Origin: Odiellus spinosus
Lineage: Eukaryota; Arthropoda; Arachnida; Opiliones; Phalangiidae
Direction: 5' to 3'
DNA length: 64,000 nt
NCBI GenBank assembly: GCA_963920705.1
Contig: OY987227.1
Location: forward strand, 26,331,935 to 26,395,934
The position numbers were made by a program, and so were the translations under genes. Below, in pieces: positions 45,919 through 58,318 of this stretch (position 1 is the first letter of the stretch; each line of letters begins with the position of its first letter). Below the pieces are notes generated by a model that saw only the letters and a list, made by a program, of their open reading frames with translations, searched no databases and was not told the origin of the DNA.

Positions 45919-48900
45919 CTGTTAAAGAGGGAAAGAAAAACGAAAACGCGACAGTTAAAATATGAGAACTCAATCAACTTAAAAACAAGTAAATCAAGCT
46001 CCAAGTTTAAAACAAGGCGTATTATGATTGGTATGTGGTTTGCCCTCGTTCATTGAATAGAGCCAGGTTTTGATTTAAAAAAAAATGGCTTCTTCATCCC
46101 GAAAAAGGAAGATAAGATTAATTGAACTTCCGGCCCGAGACCTAGTTCGAATTTTGAAATTTGGCCCTTAAGCCGATAAGATTGGACACTTTTATTCTAG
46201 GGCTAACAAGTTTTGAAGAGTTTTGAATTAGGTTAGCGTTTTCTAGACGATATAGAGTCCACAATAGAGTTTTGTGGTTTTAATGAGGTTTTACCTTATA
46301 AACTATAATTGTTTTGAAAGCTGCACAGCGGAATTAATTTGTAAATATTCTTAATAATTTCTTTCAAACCCTTTTTTCAAGAGAGTGGTATAAAGACTTA
46401 AACCTCCAGGAAAAAAAAAATCTTTTAGAAATCTATTCATTGATTTAAAATGAAAATGAAAAAATAAATAAATGAAAGCAAGGAATTCCTAGCGGTTTTC
46501 AAAAAAAAAAAAAAATGAAAACATAAAAACTCTTTTCTTTGACGGTATCGCCTTGAGGGACGGTATACGGGCGGTAAAGCTCGCTCGGCTTCCAGTTCAA
46601 ACAAATATATATCCCTCTACTAATATCAAAAGTTACCGGGCGCGCGTATAACTCAACGTAAACAAAAAAGAAGAAACCCCTCTAGAAACGCCGAGTTACA
46701 ACAAGACGCACAGTGCACCTACTATACGTTTAATTTTAATCCATAGGATATGAATGTCCACAATATCGCTTGATAACCGCTTTAAATCAAACTCTCCCAT
46801 CATCTTCCTTAGAGTTGACAAGAATCAATTAAATTGGCATAACGGAAATAATTCTCTCGCAGTTGGCCAGATTAATATTTAGGAGCGCTCTCCTTCAAAC
46901 ACCACTACGTTCGCGTCTATATTCGCCCTAAACATTTACAATAATTTAAAAATGGACGTGGATTATCTCCGCGATTGTACAGCGCCGGATTAAGAGATTT
47001 GGCTTATATCAAGATTTGGATTTTATCAAGCCTTCACCGGGGAAAGACTAATTCATCGCGCCCCCTCAATACTTCGCGACCAGTTCAATAAGTGAAGTTT
47101 ACGTTAATATGTCCTTGGTAAGGACTTGATTAGGTGTTGAACAGTTCATAGTTAAGGAGTCTTTCTAGGAATTGGGTGGTCTGTGGTAAGTCTACGCAAC
47201 TTGGGAAAGAAAAAAAAAAAAAAAAAAAAAAAAAATACGGAAAAGAAAAGTTTGCTTTGGATACCCCTCTGGTTTTTCTAGCTCACTTTTTTCTACACTT
47301 TACCCGGTAAAAAAAACACACAAGTACACATAGCTCAGGCTGCAACTCCTAGCTAGCCGCGTTGCAACCGGCTTCGTACAGAAGTCTCTAACAGCCGTTT
47401 TAGTTCCCTTCCCCGCTCGGTCATCCTTATACACTCTTCCTTCGGCTTCCTCGAAGCCAGTCAGCCTCTAAGGATCCCCGTATATACTCTTTCCTTTTGA
47501 AAAGGGAGTTAGAAAAGCCGAGCGTTGAAAGCGAAGTATTGCTTTAAAGGCGCGGGGGATAGAAGGTGGTGACGCATAATCAGGCCAGTACATCACTAAC
47601 ACCTGAGTCTCCGATTTCCGATAAGGCAGCTTGGAATGCTATATTATCTCAGCGGGGTTCTATTTCTCTCCTTTTCTCCAAAGAAAAGAGAGAACCAATT
47701 CAAATTGCCGGGTTGCCATTTTGGGCGCTTTTTATAATCATTTGGGCTAATATGTTCGATCTTATATAATTTGTTAAAATGGCATATAACCAAGAACCTA
47801 TTGAGGAGAGGAGAGAACATAGGGAGATAGGATTGAAATGTCTGGTTTGTTCCCGCCTCTTTTCCCCTCGTCCTTTTAAATGCCTCCATTTAACCAAGCT
47901 TATTTCATCTAGGCCCTAAATGAAACTTGTCGCCTCAAATTCCTCCAGGGCTATTAACAATGGACATCCATCTTAATAGATAAAGACAAAAGTCTATTAT
48001 TTTATTAGAAGTAAACAACGCCCCGTCCAGGTAAATGTACCGGCAGATTCTGATTCCAGACACTCTAGCGGCCGCAATCGTTGTAATATATTGAAATCGG
48101 AAGCTCCACTCTTGGGGTCCCTACTCAAAATATCGAGGAGGAGTTCAAATCACTCTAGGGAGACAGGGGTGAAGACATTTTTGTCTAGTTTTAAGTAATG
48201 GGTTTGTATACGTCTACCTGACCCTTCGCTGACAGTATTAAGCTACGAGGCGTTGTTTACTTTTATGGGATAATAAATCTACTTTTGATAACAAAACCTG
48301 GCGTTCATTAGCGTTGCGTAATTTAGTCTCTAGCAAAGGTGCTAAATGGTATAGTTAAATATTATAATCGTTAACTCTAACAAGAAAATTTAAAAATTAA
48401 AAATACACTAATTCTTTCTATTTGATATAATTTCCAAAACTTTAGCAAGTCTTGGGCGATTTCGCCAATAATGTTTGGGCTATAAATATAAGGAAAATAC
48501 AACCGGCAAACCCGATTCTAAGAACTGAGCGTGTGGGATTCAAGAAAGAGAAATTGGGAGAGAGGGAGTGAAGATGGGAGGCGTTCGTAAATAGGTTTAG
48601 CGTGCCAAACAGCGGGAAAAGATTAATGAATATTCATTAAAGCTTTTCGCCGGTCTTGTAAAATCTTTAAAGGAACAAATATAATAATAACCCCTTTTCT
48701 GGCAACCAATCTCTTAATTCTTCCCTCACCCAATCCATTTCCCTAGACTTTCTTTTCTTAAATTAACTGTTTTAAAATAATAGTACACAAAAGGAATCTG
48801 TTAAATTGTTAATAATTTTCGTGTCGAAAACAAAAGGAATTTAACGTCTGTTTCGAATCTGAGAGAAGTTCATATAGACTTTTGATTATTATTCATTTGC

Positions 48901-50142
48901 TTTTAGTTTTAACCTCTTTTCTCTGATCTTAAATTTCAGTTTTCAACGTGGAAAATAACAGGTTCCTTTCTATATCTCTTGGGTTTCAATTTCTGGATAA
49001 GTTTGCCCGTTTATTTCAGGATTGGTTAAATAGGACTTGGTTCGTATTAATTTTTATCTTCAATATCTGCGCTATACCACAGGTAAATCATGCTTCAAGT
49101 CTACAACCGGGCATATAACGAATGAACTGAAGGTCTGAGAGTTGTGTCGTCACAACTTTCGCGCGGGGAGAGAGGAAAAATCTCAAAATTGTAAAACGGC
49201 CGAGAAACAGAAGTCGAAATTGCCCTCTCTAGCGGTTAAGATAGGAACTAAGTAGGCGGTGCTAATTATTTTGCCTTCGTTGAAGTTCGTTCGCGACTTC
49301 GCGCGTCGTCTGTAGAATCGTTAAGGGGGGTAGGAAATGTAACTAAGAAACTCGGCTTTCCCCTCTCTCTCGCGAAACGAAAGAGGCCCTCGCCGGGGCG
49401 TCGCGAGTTCAAGTTTGATTTACTCTACCAGCAATACTGGGCCATACCGCTCTTCTGTAGAAATTTGGAATACTTAGGGTGGAATCATTGACTGAGGAAA
49501 TCGGACCTTCATCATTGTTACCCGTAGTATGTCGTCTTGCAGACTTGGGGATGATTTACTTGTGGCTATACATATTTACTTGAGATAAAGTGGGTCAGCT
49601 TTTGAGACAAACGTAAATGTGGCCAACAACGCTCTTATCTCGGGTTTGAATAGACTTTGCAAGTATTATTATGGTGAATCTTTAATTAGTATAATTAAAG
49701 GGAAGATGAGTCACGTGGAAGACTTTACATTTCGATTTGTTCGAGTCATTTCATAAAGAAAGTAGCTACTCAGAGGAAGGCTGGTTTGTCATGTGTCAGT
49801 TATCTTATCCATGTACTGAACTACAGCGGTAAAACACCCAAATGGATAGAAAAAGTGTTGCGAGATTTATCGGGAAATGAATTAGGAATTGAGCTCCAAT
49901 TTAAATATTCCAAACTCAATGAGGTCTCGTGTTGAGCATGCGAGGGATACATACAAGCAAGTGCACCTGAAATTGGCAGCGCGGACCAAGCTAAGTGACC
50001 CGTTTAGCAAATAGTAAACAAAGCATAAAGATAAAGTGAAGCCTTGGTCATGGCACTGTCAATTTGAGTTCTAACGACCAATATTATGCAATGCATATAT
50101 GTATATTAAAAGCGGATGTGTACTCAAAATGTACACACTTAC
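45919..50142 (-). other. Dscam intron, about 4.2 kb
   Basis: A phase-1 intron from GTAAGTG to ...CTCTTTAACAG. I see no coding exon and no named repeat copy. There is a run of 25 A at 47211-47235. GC-richer patches lie at 47.33-47.54 kb and 49.13-49.45 kb. The first has a minus-strand frame of roughly 55 codons without family resemblance. The open frames at 47.57-47.90 kb overlap on both strands and look like chance. Confidence 0.65.
47211..47235 (+). repeat. (A)25 run
   Basis: Pure poly-A in a Dscam intron, or poly-T in gene sense. No retrogene or retrotransposon sequence is attached. Confidence 0.95.
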
Positions 50143-50340
50143 ATGCACCTTGTGATTGGCACTCGGAAGCGTTGTCCTTCCGCCGAAGAACCATGACGAC
50201 TGTAACGACGATAGCGATGACCAGCACCACCACTGCCGCGCATATTATGGGAACGATGACCGCTGGGTCTTGAAAAGCCGAAGCTTCCGCGTCCAAGCTG
50301 CCCAATCCAGTTGAGCCTTTTGATTCGGGAGCAACAGTTG
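50143..50340 (-). CDS. Dscam: Dscam-family gene, transmembrane exon
   Basis: This 198-nt exon encodes a linker rich in Ser, Gly and acidic residues, then a hydrophobic span of about 25 residues (starting VIVPIICAAVVVLVIAIVV) followed by the basic stop-transfer RRK and the start of the cytoplasmic region (DNASECQSQGA). It anchors the receptor in the plasma membrane with the FN3 domains outside. The acceptor is TTCCCACAG after a T-rich tract. The donor GTAAGTG is phase 1 and joins the next exon through a TAC (Tyr) codon. Only one membrane exon is visible; Drosophila Dscam1 has two alternative ones. Confidence 0.9.
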
Positions 50341-50624
50341 CTGTGGGAATAAAAAAAAATAAAGAAGGTCTGACACAAAACCAATTGGTGTTGGACAATG
50401 GACCAACAAAAAATAGTTATCCTACAAAACACTCATCGAATAGGCTTGGGGACATAGGTAGCTTTACAAAATTACATAACACTTAAATACCCTCACGAGA
50501 ACAGAATAAATATACGAATAATAGGTTTTTATAGGATCACCTGGAAATCATAGGTATTTGTAGGTATTGCCCTGATTTATGAAAATATTTTCAAATATTT
50601 TTTAGGTGCAATTTTATATTATAT

Positions 50625-50960
50625 CAGAAGCCAATGAAACCCTCCTTTGAAGTCTACTACTCCAATGTTCCATACAGCGCTCCTCTCTGTATGGGTATAA
50701 TTCCCAATTTTACGAGTTAGAAGGGGTCCTACTTCATCCCCCTGTCTACGGAAAATTGGAAATTCTCTCTCTCCACAAACGACGACGTTTTTTGGACGAA
50801 CTCCAAGGCTGCTAGAGATATTCGCTCGACGAGCTCTCGCTCCGAAAACATCTACCGTTAGGAGGCGTACGAATCGTGCCTTTTCAGAATAACCCATACA
50901 GAGAGGGGTAGACAAGACCCGGGAGTAATAGACTTCAAAGGAGGGTTTCATCGGCTTCTG
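50625..50960 (+). mobile_element. MITE-A copy 10, 336 bp, TSD ATTATAT, in Dscam intron
   Basis: Full length with exact 7-bp duplication, about 285 bp upstream (in gene sense) of the transmembrane exon. The minus-strand frame from the terminal repeat stays open through the whole copy here (110 codons) but has no recognisable domain. Confidence 0.93.
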
Positions 50961-52640
50961 ATTATATGGTTGTCGGTCCTGTTAACAATAATCTTCTCAT
51001 CGTATTCTAATAGCGCTCACTATTTGAGACTCAGCGCCTCCTAGCTAGCTAGGACTAAAATAAGTAATAAGTTTACTAAAGATTTCTGATCAAAATCCAT
51101 AGCCTAAGTCTCCCGATTTTTTTATGCACGTTTTTCCGTCAAATTGTTTGACCCAGTTCATTTTGCAACTGGATGAGCGCGTCCCGAGTTGTCGATGCTC
51201 GTGCACGACCGGATCAAAGTGGCTAGACTAATAATCACCTATAATAGCCGAAAGCGGAGAAATTTACATTGAAATGTTCCAAGTGACCTTAAATCGGTAC
51301 ACTCCCTTGAAATCAGCCCAATCGGATCGATACGGGCTTCAGCGTCAATATATACACTTACAATTTTGGAAAAGACCATAATTACCATCAAATAAACAGT
51401 TTCATATCAGAATTTAGGACCCTTCTCAGTTTATATTGAAATTTAAATAATTGTTTTAAGTGACGTCGAGGCTGTCACAGTTTTTCACAAAACTATAAGT
51501 TGAAATTGAGTAGAATATTCATAAGGATCGTTAAAAATGATTCAAAATATTTAAATATATGTCAAACTTAAGTAAAAATACATTTACAAATATTTTAATA
51601 TAAAAATTCCACGCAATACTACGTCATCACTATAATCGCAATAGCGCTGATAGTTGATTTATGCGCATTAATATTGGTCATTTTCGTTCAGTCTTTTTGG
51701 GTAAAAGTACTTGAGAAATTCCTTCTATGATTAAAGTATAGTATAAATTTATAGTAAAGATTCTGAAATTTTTCTTCAATGTGTAAGTTAATATTTAAAA
51801 ATATTTCTAGGTAAGTCTTATATAATTCATACATAAATTTATGTAGTAAATAGTAGTTAACTTTTTTTCACGAAGTGTTGACAAAAGGGAAAAGATAGAG
51901 GAGCGGTTTGATACGCAATGCTAAACCTCATAATACCTAAAAATAGTCATTCCTAACACCTTTTGAACACGGAATAAAACTTTTCCGCCCGAAAGACTTT
52001 AATGATGCGCTTTAAATAAAAAATAAACACTTTTTTCGCATTTTATAGAAGTTGGTGGTGGAATATTTACCATAAAATTCCTTGGGAAAAAAATATAAAA
52101 AGGTTAGAAGGACCTTTTTATAGACCGAAGGAAATTAGGAATTTAAAAGAATTTTAAAAGTCAGCCTATTAAAGTAGTTCGCTGACTCAGCAACTTTTTT
52201 TGGGTGCCGTGAGGAAAAGGAGTCGAGTAAAGGTAAAAGGAAAGAGATGAAGGTATAGCCCGGGGGAAAAAAACGCTAAGAGTTGCAAATGCTCGCTCTC
52301 GGAAACACTGGCTTGCAAAGTTTCCGTATGTAAGGTTAGGGTTAACGAAGGATGGGAAAAGTCGACGAAAAACGAATCCTCTAATGCAAAATAAGCTAGC
52401 CCCCTTTCTCTACCGCCTGGGATATCTTTCTACATCACACCCACCAACTAAAGTACATCCGCTCTCGCGCCTTTTAAGCCCAAAACTTTGTACTAAACCT
52501 GCAAAGAACCAAGACCTACAAGTTAACAAAAAAAGAGAGAGAAAATTTTGCATCTTCATCCTAAAAAGGTTTGTATTTCACTCGGTAAAAGAAAAAGCGA
52601 TGAAGATTTTTCCGCGTTGACTCGAATCTATATATATAAT

Positions 52641-53057
52641 CAGAGGTATATAATAACCCCCTTCGGGGGGGAAGTATGAAAGGTAGGCAAAATCGACGAA
52701 CAACAAGTGCCCGGCGTAAATCGCGGCGGATCGACACACCGCTTTACTCCCAAAAAATAGTTACACCATTTTGAACCTCACTAAATTTTCCCTACGCGCA
52801 CTTCCGGAACTCGCGAGCTGAAGTCAACCTTCGACTCCATTTTAACAGAGCCTGACTCCTGAGACAGGAAGTTCTAAACACAAATCGAGCCGTCTTGTTT
52901 ATACAAAGACCATTTACTAGAGTAGCGACATTGAGAAGTCCAGCGCGAGCTAGTGGCCTAGATAGTCAGCAGCGGGCTCTTGTTGTTCGTGATTTTTAGC
53001 ATTGGTAGTATAGGGGCTTTCATACTTCCCCCCGAAGAGGGTTATTATATACCTCTG
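52641..53057 (-). mobile_element. MITE-E copy 2, 417 bp, TSD ATATAAT, in Dscam intron
   Basis: Same length as copy 1 and inverted relative to it. The C5-TTCG-G5 hairpin is intact in the left end; one base differs in the right (CCGAAGAGGG). Exact 7-bp duplication. Confidence 0.93.
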
Positions 53058-54305
53058 ATATAATCGTTCAATCCTATCTTTCCCATGTTTTCCAAATGGT
53101 TCAAGTTAGGAATTAGGATTTTCCAGGATGCCAATTTCGTAGGGCGTTATAAGCTTTGTGAAAACCAACTTTTTCTTACTGACAACCACGCGTGCGGATA
53201 TAGTATTTTATATATACAGGGTTTATAAAAGAAATAATATGTTAATCCTCATCTCAAATGCCAGGTCGCGAACTCCAAAGGGAATATATAGATGTATATA
53301 CTTGGCTTTATACGCAAAGCGTGACTGTACGTAATTTCCTTTTTTTATCCACCAAAAGAAATGATTTTTTTTATTCTAGCTAACTGATAAAAAATTTGGA
53401 AGACACGAAAGGGATCTGTTAAGAATTTATGCTGTGTATCGATTATTAGCAAACAAAAAGAAACGCGGGTTTATGTTTGGTTGCCCCCCATTTTTAGCGA
53501 ACAAAACAGCTGTCCACCTTTTAAGCCACTCTTTATTTCGGTCGCAAATTTCTTTTTATTCGGTTTTTACACCTGAAAAATAAACTTATTGAGGTGGAAT
53601 CAGTGGTGGATTAGGGTATGGGAAGTTAGAATTCACTGCGAGGACATTTGATCTATGAAAGAAAAGGAAATTTTTAAATTTCTGATCTGAATTTCGGATA
53701 AAAACAGATACGGCTATAATCTCTTTTATCATTGAATAAGTTAACTGGATTAATAGTCTTATTTTTAAGCAATATCCGAATTCGGATAATCTATATATTC
53801 GGAAAAGCTGGACTTTGACGCGTATACACTAAAGCCTGTTGATCATTCCGTATGAATTCCAAAACAGGAATTTAACTAGACTTGACTGAGTTCAATGGAC
53901 TAACTACATACTAGCTAAATTAATACGTAATTAATATATAATCATAATTAAATATTAGAAAAGAAGCGAAATTTGAACAGTTTTAAAACTTAAAAATCAA
54001 TCTGGGTTCTAAATATTATTGTTTCAGTAGATTTGTAACCAACAGATTAAAAAGATGGAGAAAAATAAATAATTCTCTTCTCTGCCTTTATATCTTTCGT
54101 TAGCTATTGTTTCTAAATCAGTAAACAAACCTAGCATCGCTTCCTAGCTATAAACTAAAATCGGTCAACGAGAAAAAAATGTATTATAGATCGATCGGAA
54201 ATCGATGTGAAAACAAAAAAACCAAAAAAAAAAACTTTTTTTAAAGAAAGAAAAATAAAACAAAATCTTTCAACGCGTGGGTTAAAGGTATAATACCATG
54301 ATCTA

Positions 54306-54812
54306 GGGCGCAAAAGCCGGGAAAAGTGCGGCGTAAAAGGCGGGAAAAGTGCGGCGTAAAAGGCGGGAAAAGTGGGACCCAAAAGGCGGGAAAAGTGGGG
54401 CCCAAAAGGCGGGAAAAGTGGGGCCCAAAAGGCGGGAAAAGTGGGGCCCAAAAGGCGGGAAAAGTGGGGCCCAAAAGGCAGGAAAAGTGGGGCCCAAAAG
54501 GCTGGAAAAGTGGGGCCCAAAAGGCTGGAAAAAGTGGGGCCCAAAAGGCGGGAAAAGTGGGGCCCAAAAGGCTGGAAAAGTGGGGCCCTAAAGGCGGGAA
54601 AAGTGGGGCCCTAAAGGCGGGAAAAGTGGGGCCCAAAAGGCTGAAAAAGTGGGGCCCAAAAGGCTGAAAAAGTGGGGCCCAAGAGGCTGGAAAAGTGGGG
54701 CCCAAAAATGCTGGAAAAGTGGGACCCCAAAAGGCTGGAAAAGTTCGGCGCAAAAAGGCGGATTAATTGGGGCGCAAAATGCGGGAAAATGGGGCGCAAA
54801 TTTCCGAAAAAT
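54306..54812 (+). repeat. 23-bp minisatellite, about 22 copies, in Dscam intron
   Basis: The unit GGGAAAAGTGGGGCCCAAAAGGC has variants GCGGCGTAAAA and GGGGCGCAAAA at the edges and a nearly uniform centre. Because 23 is not a multiple of three and the unit has no stops, several frames stay open on both strands (for example GPTFPAFWAP repeats). These are not genes. Confidence 0.95.
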
Positions 54813-55493
54813 TGCGGCATTTAGGGATTGTCATTAATTAATGGATAAAAATGGTCAATCAAAACCTATATTTTAGGAGAACAACCGCGAATTGCTGCGC
54901 GATAACCATTAACATTTTTTTAAGAACCTCAAAGGAATCAATACTCATTAAAATAAATAAATAAGGACACCGAATTCAAGTGGTATACTATCACTTTAAA
55001 AAGAACTTCCCACACGAAAGGGATACGGGTAAGAAAGGAACTATGGAAACTTTGAAAATAAGACGAAATGAACAGCTTTCCAAGAAAAGGCGCGTTACAT
55101 CCACCTACGCCTGGTATAAATACACGCCCGCTTCGCACCAAGACGCGCCAGGGACTATAGGTAATTGGAAGCTAGCGTGCAATTGGCGGGAAAAGGAGAA
55201 GAACGGTTATAGTACGCCAGAGAGACTCGACTCGTGAGATAAAGGGATTATTAGGGAAACGTTCATGGCCTCGTGTCTCTCTTCCTTCTATTTAGTGCAT
55301 CGCTTCGCAAAAAAACAAAAAGTACTAGAGACCCCGGAATAAAAAATGGTGGTTCCTTCCCAATCGGAAAACACAGGATGATCAAAATATATAGGGCTAA
55401 AGATTATCTTAAACACTCCTTGAACATCAAGAGCCGAGACTATGACGTGCATTATAATACTACTACTCTAGAACAAAACATTCATTAGATTTC

Positions 55494-55652
55494 TCGAAAC
55501 TGCTTCGGGAACCAGTTTCATAGCGATTGGGTTTCAACAACCGATAGATGAAGCCACAATAAATCAACGCTTAAAACGATTCCTGGCGTTTTGAATATCA
55601 GTTTGATTTTAATGTTTCAAATCGATTTAGAAATACTAATGTGACCGTAGCT
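55494..55652. mobile_element. G element fragment, in Dscam intron
   Basis: Shares CTGCTTCGGGAACCAGTTTC, a decayed TTTCAACAACCGATAGATGA block and ATCGATTTAGAAATACTAATGTG with the G family. The ends are missing. Confidence 0.6.
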
Positions 55653-56899
55653 TTTGTTAAGACACGGGTCTACTTTAGATTGGGACACAACGTCTTATTA
55701 AACTACAATTTTAAATAAATATTCACGAATATAGAGCTATAGTGCGATCACGACCGAATTTTACGAGCCTCTTTAATACTCAATATTAAACTCCTCCTAT
55801 ATAACGGTGTTTCCGAGCTCCTCTAGAATCGCTTCCCCCCTCGCCCGGTGAGATTTAACCGCGCACTCCCTCGCTTAATCTGGGGGTTTTTGGCTTTTCG
55901 CGTCAATTCCCCTTCCCGGGTTCCTTTTTCATAGATACTATCGAATAAATTGCCCTAATAAAGCTAAATCGTAGGCAATTACCATTAAATCAGTCATCTG
56001 GTTAATCTGTTCCTTAATTCATCATGATTCTAAGCGAACAGGGAGGCCGAGAGAGTAAATAGCGCGGCCGCGCAGTGTGTACGGTTGTCAAGAGAGAGAG
56101 AGAGAGAAAAAACGTCTTCGATGAAGCTGAATAATTAAATATTGGAAGGGGGAAACTTAACTAATAAGGGAATACTCCCAATGGATCAAAACTGACGACC
56201 AAGAGAGCGAGCATTTAAGAGGTACACGAGGTTATAGGGTCAAAGTAAAAACATGTTTGCTTTAAAAACAAATTAAGGGTCAACTGGCAAAAGCTATTTT
56301 CCCAATTCCTCGAGTCTTGGAAAGAATGAAAGGGGACATTGTTAGTATACAGCTCGGAATTCATACAACTTTTGTTAATTGAATAAGACCATTTTGAATG
56401 AGAATCAGATATTATCCATTCGTGAAAACATATCCATTTCTTATCTGAATTGGTACTCAATGTTATAAGAAATTGATTATTGAGGTATTCATTCGCCGAT
56501 AAGAAAAACTTGAAACTCAAGTTTTTTCACGAATTTTAACCTATATTGAGATTTCGAAGGTAGAATGTATTCAGTTTAGTCTGTTCCTTTCAATTTAGAT
56601 TAAAATATAATTATTATATTTAACTCTACACGGATTTCAAGAAACAAGATATTTTTATCTTCGCATTATCCGTCTGAATAAACTCGTAATTTGTTTATTA
56701 ATCATGATTAAAATTTTATCTCCGTATAACTCGTATCCATTTGATACACGTCTGTTTATATAATTTGTGGCTTTATATTAAAAAATAATTTATCCGAGAT
56801 TAAAATATTTAAGTCTAAGTTATTCATTATTCGGTTAAGAATCTTCAAAATGAAAATGTCAAAAATATATACTATTTTTCTCGACATATGACGTTGTTT

Positions 56900-57045
56900 A
56901 TTTCTGGATAAAGTACTTTTACTAAAAAGGCCGCGCGAAAGCAACCTTATGACGTGCTAGAACGTGAGAGGATCAAATGTAGGCTCTACAATAGCCACGT
57001 GATCATAGTGATAGCGGGGAATTTTTATTTGAAAAATTTCGAAAA
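56900..57045. repeat. K dispersed repeat copy 2, in Dscam intron
   Basis: Partner of 864-1008, same orientation. It contains CCACGTGATCATAG where copy 1 has CCACGTGACCATAA. Confidence 0.65.
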
Positions 57046-57121
57046 TTTCTAATCTAATATAATATATATTTTTACTTTGATGTAAATTTTTCTAAGACAT
57101 GTATTTTATATTTAGATTAGT

Positions 57122-57170
57122 TTTTTAACGATCTTTCCGAATATGCTACTCAATTTCCACCCAGAGTTCA
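57122..57170. repeat. L short dispersed repeat copy 2
   Basis: TTTTTAACGATCTTTCCGA, TATGCTACTCAATTTCCA and AGAGTTCA, partner of 35118-35170. It lies about 80 bp after K copy 2, so K and L may be parts of one larger old element. Confidence 0.5.
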
Positions 57171-58318
57171 TGAAAAATGCATGTTGCATAATGTCTCTAG
57201 CAAGGGACCAGTTACTTCAGGTGGTCTGTATTAATTTATTTATTCATAATTTAATGAGATTCTGTTCAATTTCATAATTTATATTTATATATAAGTTATA
57301 AATGTTAAATTGGGGAGACATTTTGATGTAATAGAAATATTCAATACACAATTTTAGTATTCCAATAAGAATCTACTATACTGGCAAAAAGATGAACTTA
57401 AAATTGGTATGGGTGGGGGGAGTTTCTACCTCGTAAGCAATTTCAACGCATGGACGGAGGGAAAAAATCTAGCTTTTTTTCCCCATAGAAACTTAGCAAT
57501 TGACTAAACAAATATTATTGGACAATTTTTTTCTATTCGATATAAAATAAATATTAAATTGGGAAGTAGAATATTTGAAGACATTCCTATTTATCTCAAA
57601 ATTTTCAACTACGCTTTTCATCTCACTAAAGCTTAGTTTCCACTAGCGCTTTTTTTTATGTAAAACCCAATTTTTATTCAAGTTTTTTCATGCTTCTGTG
57701 TTCGCTTTTCCAAGAGAAACGAATTGTAAATTAATTTCTCTGTCACTCGAAGCCTGATAAGGTCCAGAGTTAAAACGAAATGTCGATTCTTTACCAATAA
57801 AAACCTTAATTGAAAACGCCTCTTTACGCACCAACAAGTTTTTAAAACGGCCGCTTGGACGCCATATTCTAAAACTCTCAACTTTGGCACGTACGTGGAA
57901 AAGATTTTTAATGAAAAACGCGAGTTTTACGCGCGCTAGTGGAAACTAAGCTTTATACACGCGTACCTGAATAGTAGGCGCATAGGACAGAGAAAATAGC
58001 GCAAGGGTTTCTGAGACGCGATCATTATTCGACCAAAATTCTCTCAACCGTTCACCAAAAACGAAAAAGGGGGAACCATCCATTAGTAATATATATATGG
58101 CGAATGGAAGAAATTCGATTTGGATAGAGTTGGACAGCATAGTAATAGCTTCTTTTCAATCGTATCTCTCTCTATAGATCTCGGTAAATAAGATCTATTC
58201 GCGGGGCGGTCATTTCGGTCGGAATAGTAATTTTGCGGAATAACTCCCGCGCTCTACGTATAGTATGTAAGAAACCGAGATGAATGGAAGTTTGGCGCGG
58301 AGAATTTGATTTACCTAC

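Larger units (their letters stand above)
50341..58318 (-). other. Dscam intron, about 8 kb, repeat-rich
   Basis: A phase-1 intron from GTAGGTA to ...TATTCCCACAG. It holds a MITE-A (50625-50960), a MITE-E (52641-53057), the 23-bp minisatellite (54306-54812), a G-family fragment (55494-55652), and K and L dispersed repeats (56900-57175). The rest, including 51.0-52.6 kb and 53.1-54.3 kb, is AT-rich with short open frames lacking family resemblance. A (GA)n run lies near 56094. Confidence 0.7.

Noticed and set aside
47211..47235. Poly-A tail of a processed retrogene
   Set aside because: No coding or retrotransposon sequence precedes it and no flanking duplication is seen.
54155..54837. Several long overlapping open frames with GPTFPAFWAP- or KAGKVGPKR-type repeats
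   Set aside because: They come from a stop-free 23-bp minisatellite that is open in multiple frames on both strands; there is no unique coding sequence or splice context.
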